Assembly: GCF_026914265.1 (NCBI RefSeq)
Contig: NC_069131.1
Location: 5,526,501-5,590,500 of the forward strand
Source of the DNA: Mya arenaria
Taxonomy: Eukaryota > Mollusca > Bivalvia > Myida > Myidae
Direction of reading: 5' to 3'
Length of the DNA: 64,000 nucleotides
Below, piece after piece: positions 24,066-36,799 of this stretch; positions within the stretch are counted from its first letter, which is position 1; each line of letters starts with the position of its first letter. Made by a program: the position numbers and the translations under genes. The notes under the pieces were generated by a model that made no database searches, was not told where the DNA came from, and was given only the letters and a program-made list of their open reading frames with translations.

Positions 24066-26949
24066 TTATCTAGAAGTATGAGACGTTGTATTGATGTTTC
24101 CTTGAACAGCGTGATCATCGACTGCTGCAAGGGAAGCATAATTATTCAACCAATACTACAGCTATTCAAACTTACTAGTCTAGTCTTACACTCGAATGTG
24201 CTTCAACTGAGTAAAACAACGCCCTCTGCTGTTCTGGTATCTTAAAATTCTATTGGTAATAATGTTTCCTCTTTCTTTATTCTTTTTTTTTGCATAAGGT
24301 TAACTGTAATTAAAAACAACAACATTTTACCTCCATGTGATGGCTCTATTGTGTGGTATTCATGGTCAATCTCTTCATGTCCTTCTTCATAGGGCTTTCT
24401 ATTTCTCCTGCATACAAAAGAAGTACACTAGTTAACGTAAAGACAACTTTATATATAAATAATAGTTGTTGCTGACGACGTGAAAAATTAGCAATACAAA
24501 TAAATCTATGTCATTTTTGTGAATACGGTTTCATTTAAAAATAAAGGTATGCGTAACAACTCTACGGACTACGGATCCGACGGCGTTTAGATAACACACC
24601 GGTTTTAAAAACGCAGTGAATCCATGAATGAATATGAGCGTTTTGTGATAAAAAAACGTCTGTAATCATCTTACAAATATCTCGCCTCCTTTTCAGGAAG
24701 ACAACAGCCATAACTATGACCACTGCCAACATCACCACACCTCCTACTGCTCCTCCAATAGCAGCTACAGGAGAACCGGGTGTCTCCGAGATTTGTTTAT
24801 CGCTTTCACCGGCCTCTATATTAGTTAAATTTAACAAAATACTTTAAAGCGTCTCTTGGCACCTCAGACGTCAACCAAATCCTATGGAAGCATTAGACTA
24901 CTAATGGAAGAATCATTGAAAATATATGTGTTATATATAAATATATATAAAATAAATAAAAATTGATATATGTATGTGACGTACTGTAACAGAACTAAAT
25001 AACATATTATAGAAATAATACAACATAACACAATAAACCTGTAGAGCACCTATCGCCAGTGAAACCATCAATACATCCGCTGAAACACTTTCCTGTCAAG
25101 TCGCAAATTGAATTTCTTGTGGAGTTTGCACATGTTTCAGAGCATATATTTTTATATGTTGTACCGTAATGATTTTGGATACATCCGTTTTTGCAATTAC
25201 CGTTTTTCTGTTCACATATTTGATCCCTACACGTGTTACTGCATGTTGCGTTACAATACGGTCCAAACATCGTTTCTTCACTGCATGAAGTACAAGTACC
25301 TGTTTGCCTTTCACAACCATTCGTGGAGCATTCAGGACTGCAAGAGATGTTGCAATAATCACCATAATACGATGATATGCAATCCTTACAACGACCAGAT
25401 GCTATGGCACAATGACCATCTTTGCAATTACTGCTACATACTGACGAACAAAAAAGGCCGTAACGTGAAACCTCATATTCAGTGCACATAACATTATTTG
25501 TACATTTTACACAATGATTTGGACATCGAACATGATGTTGACACGTTCTATCAGAACATGTTCTATTAAAAAATGATCCATATTTCCCATCATAACATGA
25601 ACTACACTCTCCCGCTTGGTTACATATACTGTCACGACAGTTTATGCATTGATCGACACATTGTGGTCCGAAGTAGCCATGATAGCACGCTTTGCAATTT
25701 CCGGAATATTGCTCACATCTCCCATTACAGTTGTTGGAACACGTATAGTTACATTTTGAACCATACCAACCTTGAACACACTCCCTACAGTTATCACTGT
25801 CAACACATTCTATGCAAGAATTTGGACATGTTTCAGCTTCACATGCACCAGTAATTATGTGGCATCTACTGCTACACCGACATGAATCACCACAAAGGAT
25901 TCCATACCTTCCAGGCGGACAAAGGGAGCATGTCGTAGCATCGGTGCAATCGTCACAGGCGTCAAAACATATTCCATTGCATGAGCTACCGTAAAACCCC
26001 GCTTTGCAACCACATTCAACGTTAGATCCCCAAGTGCTTGTAAGACAGTTTGGAGAGCACGGAATTTGACATGTCGATCCATAGAATCCTTTTACACAGG
26101 AACAAGACCCATCCAACAGACTACACGTTGCTGTGTTACAACCGTCCGAACAAATTGTTCCGCATTTGGTGTCCCAAAACCCAGGCATGCATTCGTCACA
26201 ATGTGTGTCATTGCTGCATGTAACACAGTTTGTACCTGTGTACGTACAAGATTTGCAGACATCATTCGATAAGTAGTATCCTGCCTCACAGGATGTACAC
26301 CGTTTTGGACCTTGAGCTTGTTCGCAAGAAGAGCAATAGGCTGGACAAGATTGCCCAACTGTAATAGACAATGGAAGTTATTTAGGAACTGATGAAGTAA
26401 GAACATTTTTACATTTTTATTTTAGAATTAAGGATTTTTTTAATTCACAATGGACACCTTTTTAACATTTTTAGTTAAGTTTAGTTTCATATTATTATTA
26501 GTGAAAGAAAATATCACTCAAAGAAATACATATCGCCATAAAACGCAGTGAACATCCTTGATCTACTATATACGTTTCAAATAAGACGGGACGATTTGGG
26601 ACGACGGATAACGACAATAAGCTGATATTTCAAAGTGAGTACAATGCAAAAAATCATTTGACGTTCTTTATTGATGGTTGGAATCTAACATATTTTCTTT
26701 CATTTAAAGTTTCATTAAATGCCTCAAGAATTTCAAATGTTTGCCATAATTATGATACTGCTGACCCAAAAATTACGAAATGAGAATATATTAATGGTTC
26801 TTTTTTTAAAGAAGAATTACAGACGATAGTTTTGTCAAGTCAAAATGTTTGAAAGAAAGAAACGGAAACAACTTACTTGCAGGTGTACACATATTCAACA
26901 ACACGTACAAAATACAAATAGTGAAGCGAGCACAAGTTTTGTCAATCAT
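24066..26949 (-). CDS. Receptor gene B: multi-EGF type I transmembrane receptor, 5 exons
   Basis: Predicted exons are 26877-26949, 25039-26358, 24686-24815, 24331-24407 and 24066-24124, totalling 553 codons including TAA. Exon 1 gives a signal peptide starting MIDKTCARFT. Exon 2 is one continuous block of Cys-rich EGF-like units beginning SCPAYCSSC. Residues ~481-505 form the membrane segment, followed by LKRRR. The tail holds RKPYEEGHEEIDHEYHTI. The donor after the membrane exon is AG|GCGAGA, a GC-AG intron at the position where gene A has AG|GTGAGA; only this donor keeps phase. The terminal exon assignment rests on phase and splice signals alone. A few EGF units have lost Cys, for example SFFNRTC. 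Function is inferred as in gene A: a surface receptor for engulfment or recognition. Confidence 0.8.
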
Positions 26950-27410
26950 CGTTTAATTAATTTAGATATCAATTATTAAACGAAGTATAATCATGAAAAA
27001 AGATGTAAATATGCCCAGTATAAATATTGTAAGTTACAGTAACATGGTATCCGAACATATTTCTTTAACTGATCTAGCTACTAAATGATCAAACAGCACC
27101 TTATTAAACACGGAAGTACTGAACGGTTAGTCATCCAAGCCATAACTCATGTAAAGCTACAGGCAATTACATATACTAAATAGCGGACAAACAAAGGGAT
27201 ACAAGTCGTTGAAAGTATTTTCTTTAAGGTGATATTATAATGAGTGATTCGGTTCAGATTAATTCTTCTAAGATTGTTTTCGGAATCGTTCTGCTTGAAG
27301 ATGAAGTGTCATGGTAATATCTGGGCCTGAAAGGACTGCCGTTTTGATAAATAAGTTTTAAATCACAACTTAAAATGATTTTACAAAACTTATGTAAAAA
27401 ATTACAGAAA

Positions 27411-27482
27411 CAAGCTCAGTAGCCAAAAGTTTAAACATAAACCTCGTTTAAAGTCACTGGGTGAACGCCAAAGACATAAACC
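27411..27482. repeat. Short interspersed repeat, copy 3
   Basis: Related to 1,118-1,190 and 5,081-5,125. It is absent from the matching place in the second segmental copy (~32,420), so it inserted after the duplication or was lost from the other copy. Confidence 0.55.
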
Positions 27483-29583
27483 ACCAAAAAAACAAAACCA
27501 AAAAAAAATCACCATTCGACCTGTGGAAAATATTATTAGTTGTGGCACAAATACAAACTGAACCAATCGGCATTATATCTGTGAAAAGTCGGTCTATTCT
27601 AGTTTTGATCATTAATTAAGATTTTGAATTGATTTACAAATCCGAGTATCAATTTTGTTCGAAATTATAAACGAATATTTAAAGTGACACGCGTATTTAA
27701 AATCAATAAATATACATTAATAACAAACAGTCATTGTCAGTGATAAACCTTTTAACTTCTTACTTAATAAAGCATCTATTGAAAATACTAATAACTGATA
27801 ACAAGCTTTTAACTGTGTATTTATTAGCTATAAACGCACCAATATTGAATGGCTGGTGAATGCTAAAAGATTAATAGATATTAACTTTCGTCTTATAACG
27901 TAGAAATATCGTATTTTCTGCATCTTTCCTTGAAATTCAACACTATATTCTATAAAATAACCATTGTTCTCGATTTATTCATCCTCTTCAGTTAATTAAA
28001 TCAATTGTATTTATTGTAATATCACTTATTTGGGAATGCATATTTACTCAGAGTTATCGCATTAATATTTATGCGATTTTAAGTGATGAATAGAAGCAGT
28101 ATTTGAGAACAAAGTGTTGTCAAACAAGCCACATGTGAATGAAAAACTGGACATTGCAGATGTTTACCATTATCCTTACAATGATGCAATCAACTTTCAA
28201 AAAATAGTGTGTACCGACATGAAATATGTGTATTATTTACGTCATAAGAAGGGGTGATCTCTGCGACTAATCATTAAACCTTCAGCTTATCTTAAGTCAC
28301 AAAAGCCAAGAGACACTCATCGAGTTATTGAATGCATCAGGGACACAAACACATATTACATAAATATAACTATAGTCAATAAATGATTCGGTGAAATAAG
28401 GGCAGTGAACTGAAGGGGATCAACCAGTTCACGAGTAATCATCCTCACAATTGTCTTGAATTGTCTCTTTATTTGTTGATTAAGAATATAACAAAAGTAC
28501 AATACATTATGATGTACAGACATAATTATAAAAACAAACGAGTAAGAAGTTTATTGTGCTCACTGCGCACTTTCTTTAATATACGAAATAGTATATTCAA
28601 TTGACTTAATGCATAATGTGTTTTACGATATCCTTTAAATAGACTTACCTATTACCCTTTTTATGCTTAGATCTTTTCTAAAAGTATTACTTCAACTTTT
28701 TCAGAATGTAGGTTATTAATTAAGTTACCTTTTTAAATTCTGCGCTTCATAGGACTTGTGTATCCATACACAGGGTGCATTACATATCTGGGCATCTCAT
28801 GCACAGCGTAGAACAGTTCGTTCAGTAAAATTATAGCGATTCGTTTAGGCTGATAGTAATGCAATCATGTTGGAACGATTCTTTTATCAAAAAAACATAA
28901 CCAATGGAAAAATATATTATAAAAGCCACTGGCAGGTGACGGCGTTTTTGTTTACAAAGACATGTAAAGTGATGTAAGATATATTTGCATTCGTCCAAGC
29001 TATTCTGTTAAAATGCAATCCATATTATTTTACACGCGAACATTCGTACCGTCATTTTTTATTTCATTATCGTGCTCTGATTGTTTTAGCGTGAAGTCAT
29101 GTACAAGGTACATGATACAAGAATCTTTATTCAAAGTTGGGTACATGTTAACAAGAAATATTAGCTCAATGAGCTAGTTTCCGACATTAATAACAAACAT
29201 ACAAAACATAAAAAAAACAATGAACTTGTGACCTGGAAATAAAAGCATATATGTTAAAATGAACAAATATTGGAACAAGTATTTACAAAAGCCGTTCGTT
29301 ATTATATTAATGCATACACTTACAAAAGCAAATTGGATAAAAGCATTGAAGACAGTGATAACATCAACAAGTTTTCCAGGCTGGTAGGGCAATCCACACG
29401 CGCACAGATACGCTAGTTGACCAATGTAACCAGTGGTTTACGTAACAGTTACCGGCTTTTTTATACAAACATTATTATGTAGTCGATATATTTTCTTAAT
29501 GCTATTACGCATCATGGAGTTTGCTCGCGTACCCTACTGCGTTCATACAGTATGAACGAGTGCTTAATGTCAAAAATCCTTAA

Positions 29584-29998
29584 AGGGGCTAGACACCAGA
29601 TGTTACAATTGCAAGAATAACAATGTAAAAATCTTATATCAATTTGACATCGTTGTTTACAACGCGTAGCATCTTACATATTGATGTATCACATGGATTT
29701 GCGCATTTTCCAAATCGAAATTTACTGAGGTTGTCAACCACGTAAATCCCAGTAAGGTTAAAAATAGCGACGGTATACTTATCTGTTCTCATGAACAGAT
29801 ATGATTTCAACAGGGAAACCATTATGCGCTATTTTTAAACGGAGAAACAGCAACATGAATGTTGCTATTTACATTTTCATCATGTTAAATGATGTATTAT
29901 CGGCCGCCTATTATTAGGTCGCATTGTCATTAATTATGGGCTTACTTTGAGAAAATACTGTATTTGACGATTTTAGGTCCAACAGGTGTCTAGCACCT
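29584..29998. mobile_element. 415-bp MITE with TTAA target duplication
   Basis: The termini AGGGGCTAGACACC and GGTGTCTAGCACCT are inverted repeats, each abutting TTAA (29,580-29,583 and 29,999-30,002). It was carried along in the segmental duplication, with its twin at 34,903-35,325. TTAA duplications are known for piggyBac and Kolobok superfamilies; which applies here is undecided. The 62-codon ORF inside is not a credible gene. Confidence 0.82.
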
Positions 29999-30514
29999 TT
30001 AAGTAACACCCATATGACCTTACTTACAGCAAACACTTAATAATTATATTTTGGGAGGTGATCAACAGTTGATAACATGACGGACTTTTATTTGTCGACT
30101 TGAAAAACAAAAATATTTATTCTTGTCGTAATTATTTTTAAACTTCACTTTTAACCCGGTTTGGGGTTGGTGGGAATTATTGTTGCTCGATCATTTTTTC
30201 TCATGCACGCTACTTTTGCTCGGAAAATCAAATGATGCACGGCATGATTTGTCACTAGAGGTTTTATGGCAACAGAACACGTGTATGTCATTAACAATGA
30301 CTGATTCGGAAGTGATTTAAGAACTCCTGTTGGTGATGAGTTAAACAATTATTTCGACAATTAATCTGAAACGATATATCAAGGAGGACTCTGAGTTGGC
30401 AACTGAAAGTGTCCCATTGCTTTTAAGTCAGTAGCGAACAGAAAACACTTTTTATTACGCTCGGAAACGACGTTAAGGCGGATAAATTCTTAATTGATGC
30501 TCAAACAAAATTGA

Positions 30515-31375
30515 AAAACCGGAATAGGATAATCAAAACATTAGAATCTTCATTGACGGGCTGATACTCCATACAAGAATATAAACAGAACGACAATGAT
30601 GACGATAAGCGTATTCAACATGCAGACGACCGCGCCAAAGCAAGACTTGAAAAGTCAAAAAGGTCACAGACGCCTCCTAAGCCTGTATATCCGGTAGTTA
30701 GCATATACAATGTTGAAGTTTGTTTTATAAATTTCTAAAATATTTGAGATATCCCTTCCTGTTTTGCTTATAACGTTAACACAGGGATTATCGGAGCTTA
30801 ATAAACTGGAAAAAAATGATTGCTTTAGTTTGATACCAATTTTATTTTAATGAAGTATTCGCCGAAATTTTCATTTGCACTTTTGCATATGATCGTTCGG
30901 TGTTCATGAAATGAAATAAAGAAATATTTCCCTCAAACAAACATAATCTCATTATTTTAGACCTCAAAAAACTTGAAGTAAATGAGTTTATTTTGACAAA
31001 TGCGACATTTTATACCCTAAATTTATAGGAAAAATGACGTTATTAATTATTTTTCAAAGATTTATTCGCGATGACCTTTCATTTTAACAGCAAAATTGGA
31101 CACAGTTTCAATAAAATATGTGAAATCAAAATGATAGTTCACTGTGTCAAGTTCAAAACCCTAAAAACCAATCGAAAGCTTAAACTTATATGACTGTAAA
31201 CCGGTCAGTGGAATACTGCTTTACGTTACTTTTAAGCATTCTTGTATTGATGTGAACTTATTTCCGTAAATAAAACGAATGCGACAACGCCCCCCCCCAT
31301 TCCATCCACAACCTACACACCTTTTTTTGACATTTGATATCAATTCAATAATTGAATATGAACTTGTTATTTTAA
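30515..31375. repeat. Mosaic block shared with gene C locus
   Basis: 30,515-30,790 matches 58,939-59,180, and 30,795-31,375 matches 61,995-62,560, in the same order and orientation. At the gene C locus these two pieces are separated by ~2.8 kb that contains the transmembrane, ITAM and terminal exons. This copy has therefore lost those exons by deletion. Confidence 0.82.
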
Positions 31376-31386
31376 AAGAAATATAC

Positions 31387-31987
31387 CTGTAGTACACGTT
31401 TCGCCAATGAAACCATCAATACATCCGTTGTTGCACTTTCATGATGAGGCGCATACTGATACTGTTACGGAATGTGCACAAAAGAAAAGTTTTTTTTTCT
31501 TAATTTGATATTAAGACACCTTTTGACACACTTGGTTGAGTTTCACATTTTTATTAGTTAAAGAACAGGTTACTCCAAACAATACCTTGCGCCATAAAAC
31601 GCAGTTAACATCCTTGTTTTGCAAAACATATTTGTTTATTCTAACTATATATTTGGGACGACGCATAACGTAAAAAGGCTGATGTTTCAAAGTGATAATA
31701 ATGCAAACAATAAATTTTGCTGGTGAAAACATATTTTCTTTTTAAACTGCATTTAAATGCCTAAAGAATATGAACATAATTTTAAATGTTTGCCATAATT
31801 TTGATACCGCTTACGCAAAAACTTGTAGAATTATTAAAGGTTCGCATTAAAGAAGAATAACAGATGATATATTTTACAAGGCCAATTTGAATGCAAGAAA
31901 CGGAAACAACTTACTTGCAGGTGAACACGTATTTAACAACATGTACAGTATACAAATTGTAATACGAGCACACGCGTTGCTGACCAT
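31387..31987 (-). pseudogene. Receptor pseudogene D (signal exon plus stump of EGF exon)
   Basis: An intact 73-bp signal exon at 31915-31987 begins MVSNACARIT and ends with the same A|GTAAG donor as gene B. About 430 bp away, 31387-~31480 matches the 3' end of the gene C EGF exon, including CxxGCIDGFIGETC and the ACAG|GT donor. The ~1 kb EGF core is missing, a GGA-to-TGA change gives a stop in the stump, and the downstream tail exons are deleted. It is a collapsed paralogue. Confidence 0.82.
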
Positions 31988-34414
31988 CGCTTAATGAATT
32001 TTAAAATTGATAGTTAAACAAAATATAAGCAAGGTAAAATTGTAAATATGTCAAGTATAAATATTATAAGTTACGGTAAACATGATAATCCAAACTCTTT
32101 CATCAATTGCTCTAGCTACTGAATAAACAAACAGCGCTTTAATAAACACGGAAGTATTTAATTCTAAAAAACCATGAATCATGTAAAGATACAAGCAACT
32201 GCACATACTGAATAGCAGACAAGCAATGGGATACAACTCGTTGAAATAAAGTATTTATTTCAAGGTGATATTATAATAAGCGGATTGGTTCAGCTTAATT
32301 AGTCTTAGGTTATTTCCAGGATTGTCTTGCTTGAAGTAAAAGTGTCATGATAATTACCGGGCCTAAGGGGACTGCCGTTTTGATGAATAAGTTTTAAATC
32401 ATAATTTAAAATTATTTTACTAAACGCCATTCGAGCTTGGCATATTGCTGTGACTTTCTTTCTACTTCATTCGCGTAGACTAAATTATAGTGTTTATGAA
32501 GCGATCTGTAAGTTTATGTATCATATTACGGTCAGTGGAAACTATTAGTATATGCAAAAATACAAACTAAACCAATCGGCATTATATCTGTGAAAAAGCG
32601 GTCGAGTGTTGTTTTAAGAAGTTGAAAAAATATCGTTTTTAATTTTACGCCCGTATAAGTTAATCAGCCGTGAAAAGTTGAAGGAAAATCATTGGTTTTG
32701 CCTGCAAATGTTATATTGGTGGGAGCTATAGGGGTGACCCCTCCTGTTGGAAAGGTTTAAAATATACAGCAATTAAAGAACAATGTTCAAGCATTCTGAA
32801 TATCAACATTTCGTGAAGTTACAATAAACTGTTACCAGTTAAACGTAGCATGTATACACACTTAAAAGACTTATTTCACAAATGTTTAATTCATTTGGGG
32901 CTCAAACTGGACTCTTGTTTCAGATTTCAAAAGGACAAGAAACGTATTAAGTACAATCCGAAAGGGCATGTTGTTCTAGGTGTAGCATGACACTGAACAG
33001 AAATAAAAAAAAAGGATGTATGATTGATCACAGAAAGAAAACAAAACACTTCCTGACTTGCGGACTAAGCGGAACTAGAGACTCCGATTACGAAAAGCGC
33101 ATATAAGGCCGAAATGTCAAAGACGTTACGCACTCCGTGATCTCGGCCTTAGTAAATGGAATCCAGGAGCGTCAACAAACGTATGCCACTACAGTTGTTT
33201 AACTTGATTCCTTTGTTCTTTTTTTGGTTTTAAAGATGGTTGAATTGATTAACAAATCCGGGTATCAATTTTGTTCGAAATTATAAACGAATACTTAAAA
33301 TGACTATCGTATTTAAAATCAATACATATACATTTATAACAAACATTCATTTTGAGTGATATTCTTTAACTTCTTACTTAATAATGCATCTATGGAAAAT
33401 ACTAATGACAGATAACGAGATTTTAACTGTGTATTTATTAGCTATATTGCTAAAAGATTAATAGAGATTAACATTCGTCTTATAACGTAGAAATATCGTG
33501 TTTTTTGCATCTTTCATTTATATTCAAAACTGATTTTTTTTTTCAAAATAACCATTGTTTTCGATATTTATTCATCCTTTTCGAAAAATTGATATAATTG
33601 TATTTATTGTATGTATTCTAGTATTACTTATCTGTGAGTGCATCTTAAATCAGAGCAATCGCATTGATATTTATGCGATGTAAAGTGATGAATAGAAGCA
33701 GTATTTGAGAACAAAGCATTGTCTAACAAGCTACATGGAACAAAAATCTAGACATTACAGATGTAAACCATTATCCTTACAATGATGCAATCTACCTGTA
33801 AAGGATTGTGTGTACCAAAATGAAATAGGTGTAATATTTCCGTCATAAGAAGGGGTGATCTCTGAGTGAAATCATTAAACCTTGAACTTGTCTTAAGTAA
33901 CACGTATCAAGAGACTCTCAACAAAACATTGAACGCATCAAGGACACAAACACATACTACATAAATATAACTATAATGCTATTTATAAATGATTCTGTGA
34001 AATAAGGGCAGTTCACTGAAGGGGATCAACCAGTTCACGAGTAATTATCCTCACAATTGTCTTTTTATTTCTTGATTAAGAATATAGATGCATAATGATG
34101 TACAGACATAATTATAAAAAATGACCGAGTTAAGCAGTTTGGTGTGTTCACTGAGCATTGTATTTGATATAAATAGAATATGTAATTGACTATATTCACG
34201 ATGTGTTTTACGATATCCTTAAATAGTCTAACTTATCACCGCTTTTCACAAATACTTAGTTCTTTTCTAAAAACGTTAAAAGTATTACTTTAACTGTCTC
34301 AGAATGAAGGTTTTCAATTACGTTGGCTTTGTTTTAATTTCTGCGCTTCAAAGGACTTGTGTATCCTCACCAGGCGTGCATTACATATCTGGTTATCTCA
34401 TACAATGCGTAGAA

Positions 34415-34541
34415 CGATTCGTTCAGTTAAACGATAGCGATTCGTTCAGTTAAACGATAGCGATTCGTTCAGTTAAACGATAGCGATTCGTTCAGTTAAA
34501 CGATAGCGATTCGTTCAGTTAAACGATAGCGATTCGTTCAG
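34415..34541. repeat. 23-bp tandem array
   Basis: About five copies of gattcgttcagttaaacgat followed by agc. The matching place in segmental copy 1 (~28,817-28,845) has a single degenerate unit, so the array expanded after duplication. Confidence 0.93.
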
Positions 34542-34902
34542 GCTGATAGTGATGCATGCATATTGATAACAATTCGTTTATCATAAAACATAACCAATGG
34601 AAAAAATAAATCATAAAATCCACTGGCAGGTTACGACTTTTTTGGTAACATACATATATGTAAAGTGATTTAAGATATATTCACATTAGTCCGAGCTTTT
34701 CGATAAAAATATAAGTTGCTCGGATTAGCGCGACGTTATGTAAACAGTGGTTTACAACGTAACAGTAACCGGCTATTCTTTATACAAACGTAAGTATGTA
34801 GTCGATATCTTTTCTTTACGCTATTCCGCTTCATGGAGTTTGCTCACGTACCATACTGCGTTCATACAGTTTGAAAACATGCTAAATATTAATAATCCTT
34901 AA

Positions 34903-35325
34903 AGGGCCCAGACACCAGATGGTACAACTGCAAGAATAACAATGTCAAAAACTTACATGAAATTGACACCGCTGTTTACAACGCATTGCATCTTACTTAC
35001 TGATGTACCACATCGCTTTGCGCATTTTCCAAATCGAAATTTACTGAGGTTGTCAACCACGTAAATCCTAGTAAGTTTAAAAATAGCGACGGTATACTTA
35101 TCTGTTGTCATGAACGGATAAGATTTCAACAGGGAAACCATAATGCGCTATTTTTAAACGGAGAAACACAGATGATGCAGCAACATGAATGTTGCTATTT
35201 ACATTTTTATCATGTAAAATGATGTATTATCGGCCTCCTACTAGGTCGCATTGTCATTGATTATGGGCTTACTTTGAGAAAATACTGTATTTGACTATTT
35301 TAGGTCCAACAGGTGTCTAGCACCT
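34903..35325. mobile_element. 423-bp MITE with TTAA flanks, duplicated copy
   Basis: Twin of the MITE at 29,584-29,998, with terminus AGGGCCCAGACACC and flanking TTAA on both sides. It was inherited through segmental duplication rather than inserted independently. Confidence 0.8.
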
Positions 35326-35870
35326 TTAAGTAACACCCATATGACCTTACTTACAGCAAACACTTAATAATTATATTTTGGGAGTTTATCAACAGTTGAT
35401 AACATGACGGACTTTTATTTGTCGACTTGAATAACAAACATATTTATTCTTGTCGTAATTATTTTTAAACATCACTTCTAACCCGGTTTGGGGTTGGTGG
35501 GAATTATTGTTTCTCGTTTATTTTTTCTCATGTACGATACTTTTGCTCGGAAAATCAGTTGATGCACGGCATGATTTGTCACTAGAGGTTTTATGGCAAC
35601 AGAACACGTGTATGTAATTAACAATGAACAATTCGGAAAAGATTTAAGAACTCATGTTGGTTATGTTAAACAATTATTTCGACAATTAATCTGAAACGAT
35701 ATATCAAGGAAGACTCTGAGTTGGCAACTGAAAGTGTCCCATTGCTTTTAAGTCAGTAGCGAACAGAAATCCCTTTTTATTAAGTTGAGGATTTGGTAAA
35801 CGATGATATTAATTAAACTAGTTTCGACGTTAAGACGGATGAATTCTTAATTGATGCTCAAACAAAATTG

Positions 35871-36780
35871 AATCAAAGCACTGAAAGTGCTGATGGACGG
35901 TGACATTGTTCGGTCTGCTGCAAGTATAGAACTAAGTCCTTTCTCTTATAAACACAGAAAATCATCGGAACCTAATCTTGAATATAGAAGCATAATTTGA
36001 ACACCCTTAGGTGAGGACAATTAGACAATGCTTCAAACCAAATATCTAAGCTTGATATTTATTTACTTATCTTAATGCTGTAGCTTTGAAAAGTTGATGA
36101 AAAGGTCCCCTGGCAATATCATCGTTAATGTTTGTTTGCAGAACTACTTCATAGTCAAAATTTCATTCCAGTTGCATAACAAATCGCCAAAAGGACACAA
36201 TCAAGATAACTGAAGCATAACATTAACAGATGTTTTTTTAAAACAGTATACATGGTCCAAAGTTCAATGTTGTACTCAAAATTAAAAACGTAGGCCTTAG
36301 CTGAAGCAACTGTGCACAAGATGATCAATCTGCAAGAAAAATAATTGTCGAAAACTGACATAAATTTGGTATTAATGTGTACAATGCATTGAATCTTACT
36401 AACTGAAGTACCACATAGTTTACAATTTATTTTAGCTAAGCAGTGATTTTGTATTTTTCCATTAAAAATATTACTGGGTATTTCTACGAAGGTATATAGC
36501 TTAAAAATACCACCCGTTTGGAGTAGGCCTTTGTAGCACAGCGGTTACAACACTGGACTGCTATTTTTTTACATTTTGGTCCTTTCTCTATAATTATGAT
36601 TCAAAGCTTAACACATTCTATTAAATAATTGTCCTGAGATGCGTTACAGGAAAAAACAAGAGATTTTTGTAAAACATTATGCCCCCCTGAGCGCCATGTT
36701 GTCAGGATTATATGGACAATTGAATGAAATATGCATGGACCGAAATGACAGCTGATTTGTTGCTGTTTTAAAATTATGAC
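35871..36780. other. Sequence without recognised genes
   Basis: Contains degenerate copies of interspersed sequence related to 37,480-38,290, such as tagctttgaaaagttgatga near 36,081. No ORF here is credible. Confidence 0.4.
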
Positions 36781-36799
36781 CATTAAAGTGTGAGGATAA

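Larger units (their letters stand above)
26870..30510. repeat. Segmental duplication, copy 1 (upstream region of gene B)
   Basis: This block, which starts with the gene B signal exon, is colinear with 31,910-35,870. Shared landmarks include tgtatttattagctataaac, the 415-bp MITE and the acacgtgtatgt segment near 30,280. Differences are small indels, an interspersed repeat at 27,411 here only, and a ~620-bp extra block (about 32,610-33,225) in copy 2. Apart from the signal exon it holds no recognisable gene. Confidence 0.88.
31910..35870. repeat. Segmental duplication, copy 2
   Basis: Colinear partner of 26,870-30,510 (landmarks given there). It contains an extra block at about 32,610-33,225 and an expanded 23-bp array at 34,415. 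No gene is recognised beyond the signal exon of pseudogene D. Confidence 0.88.
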
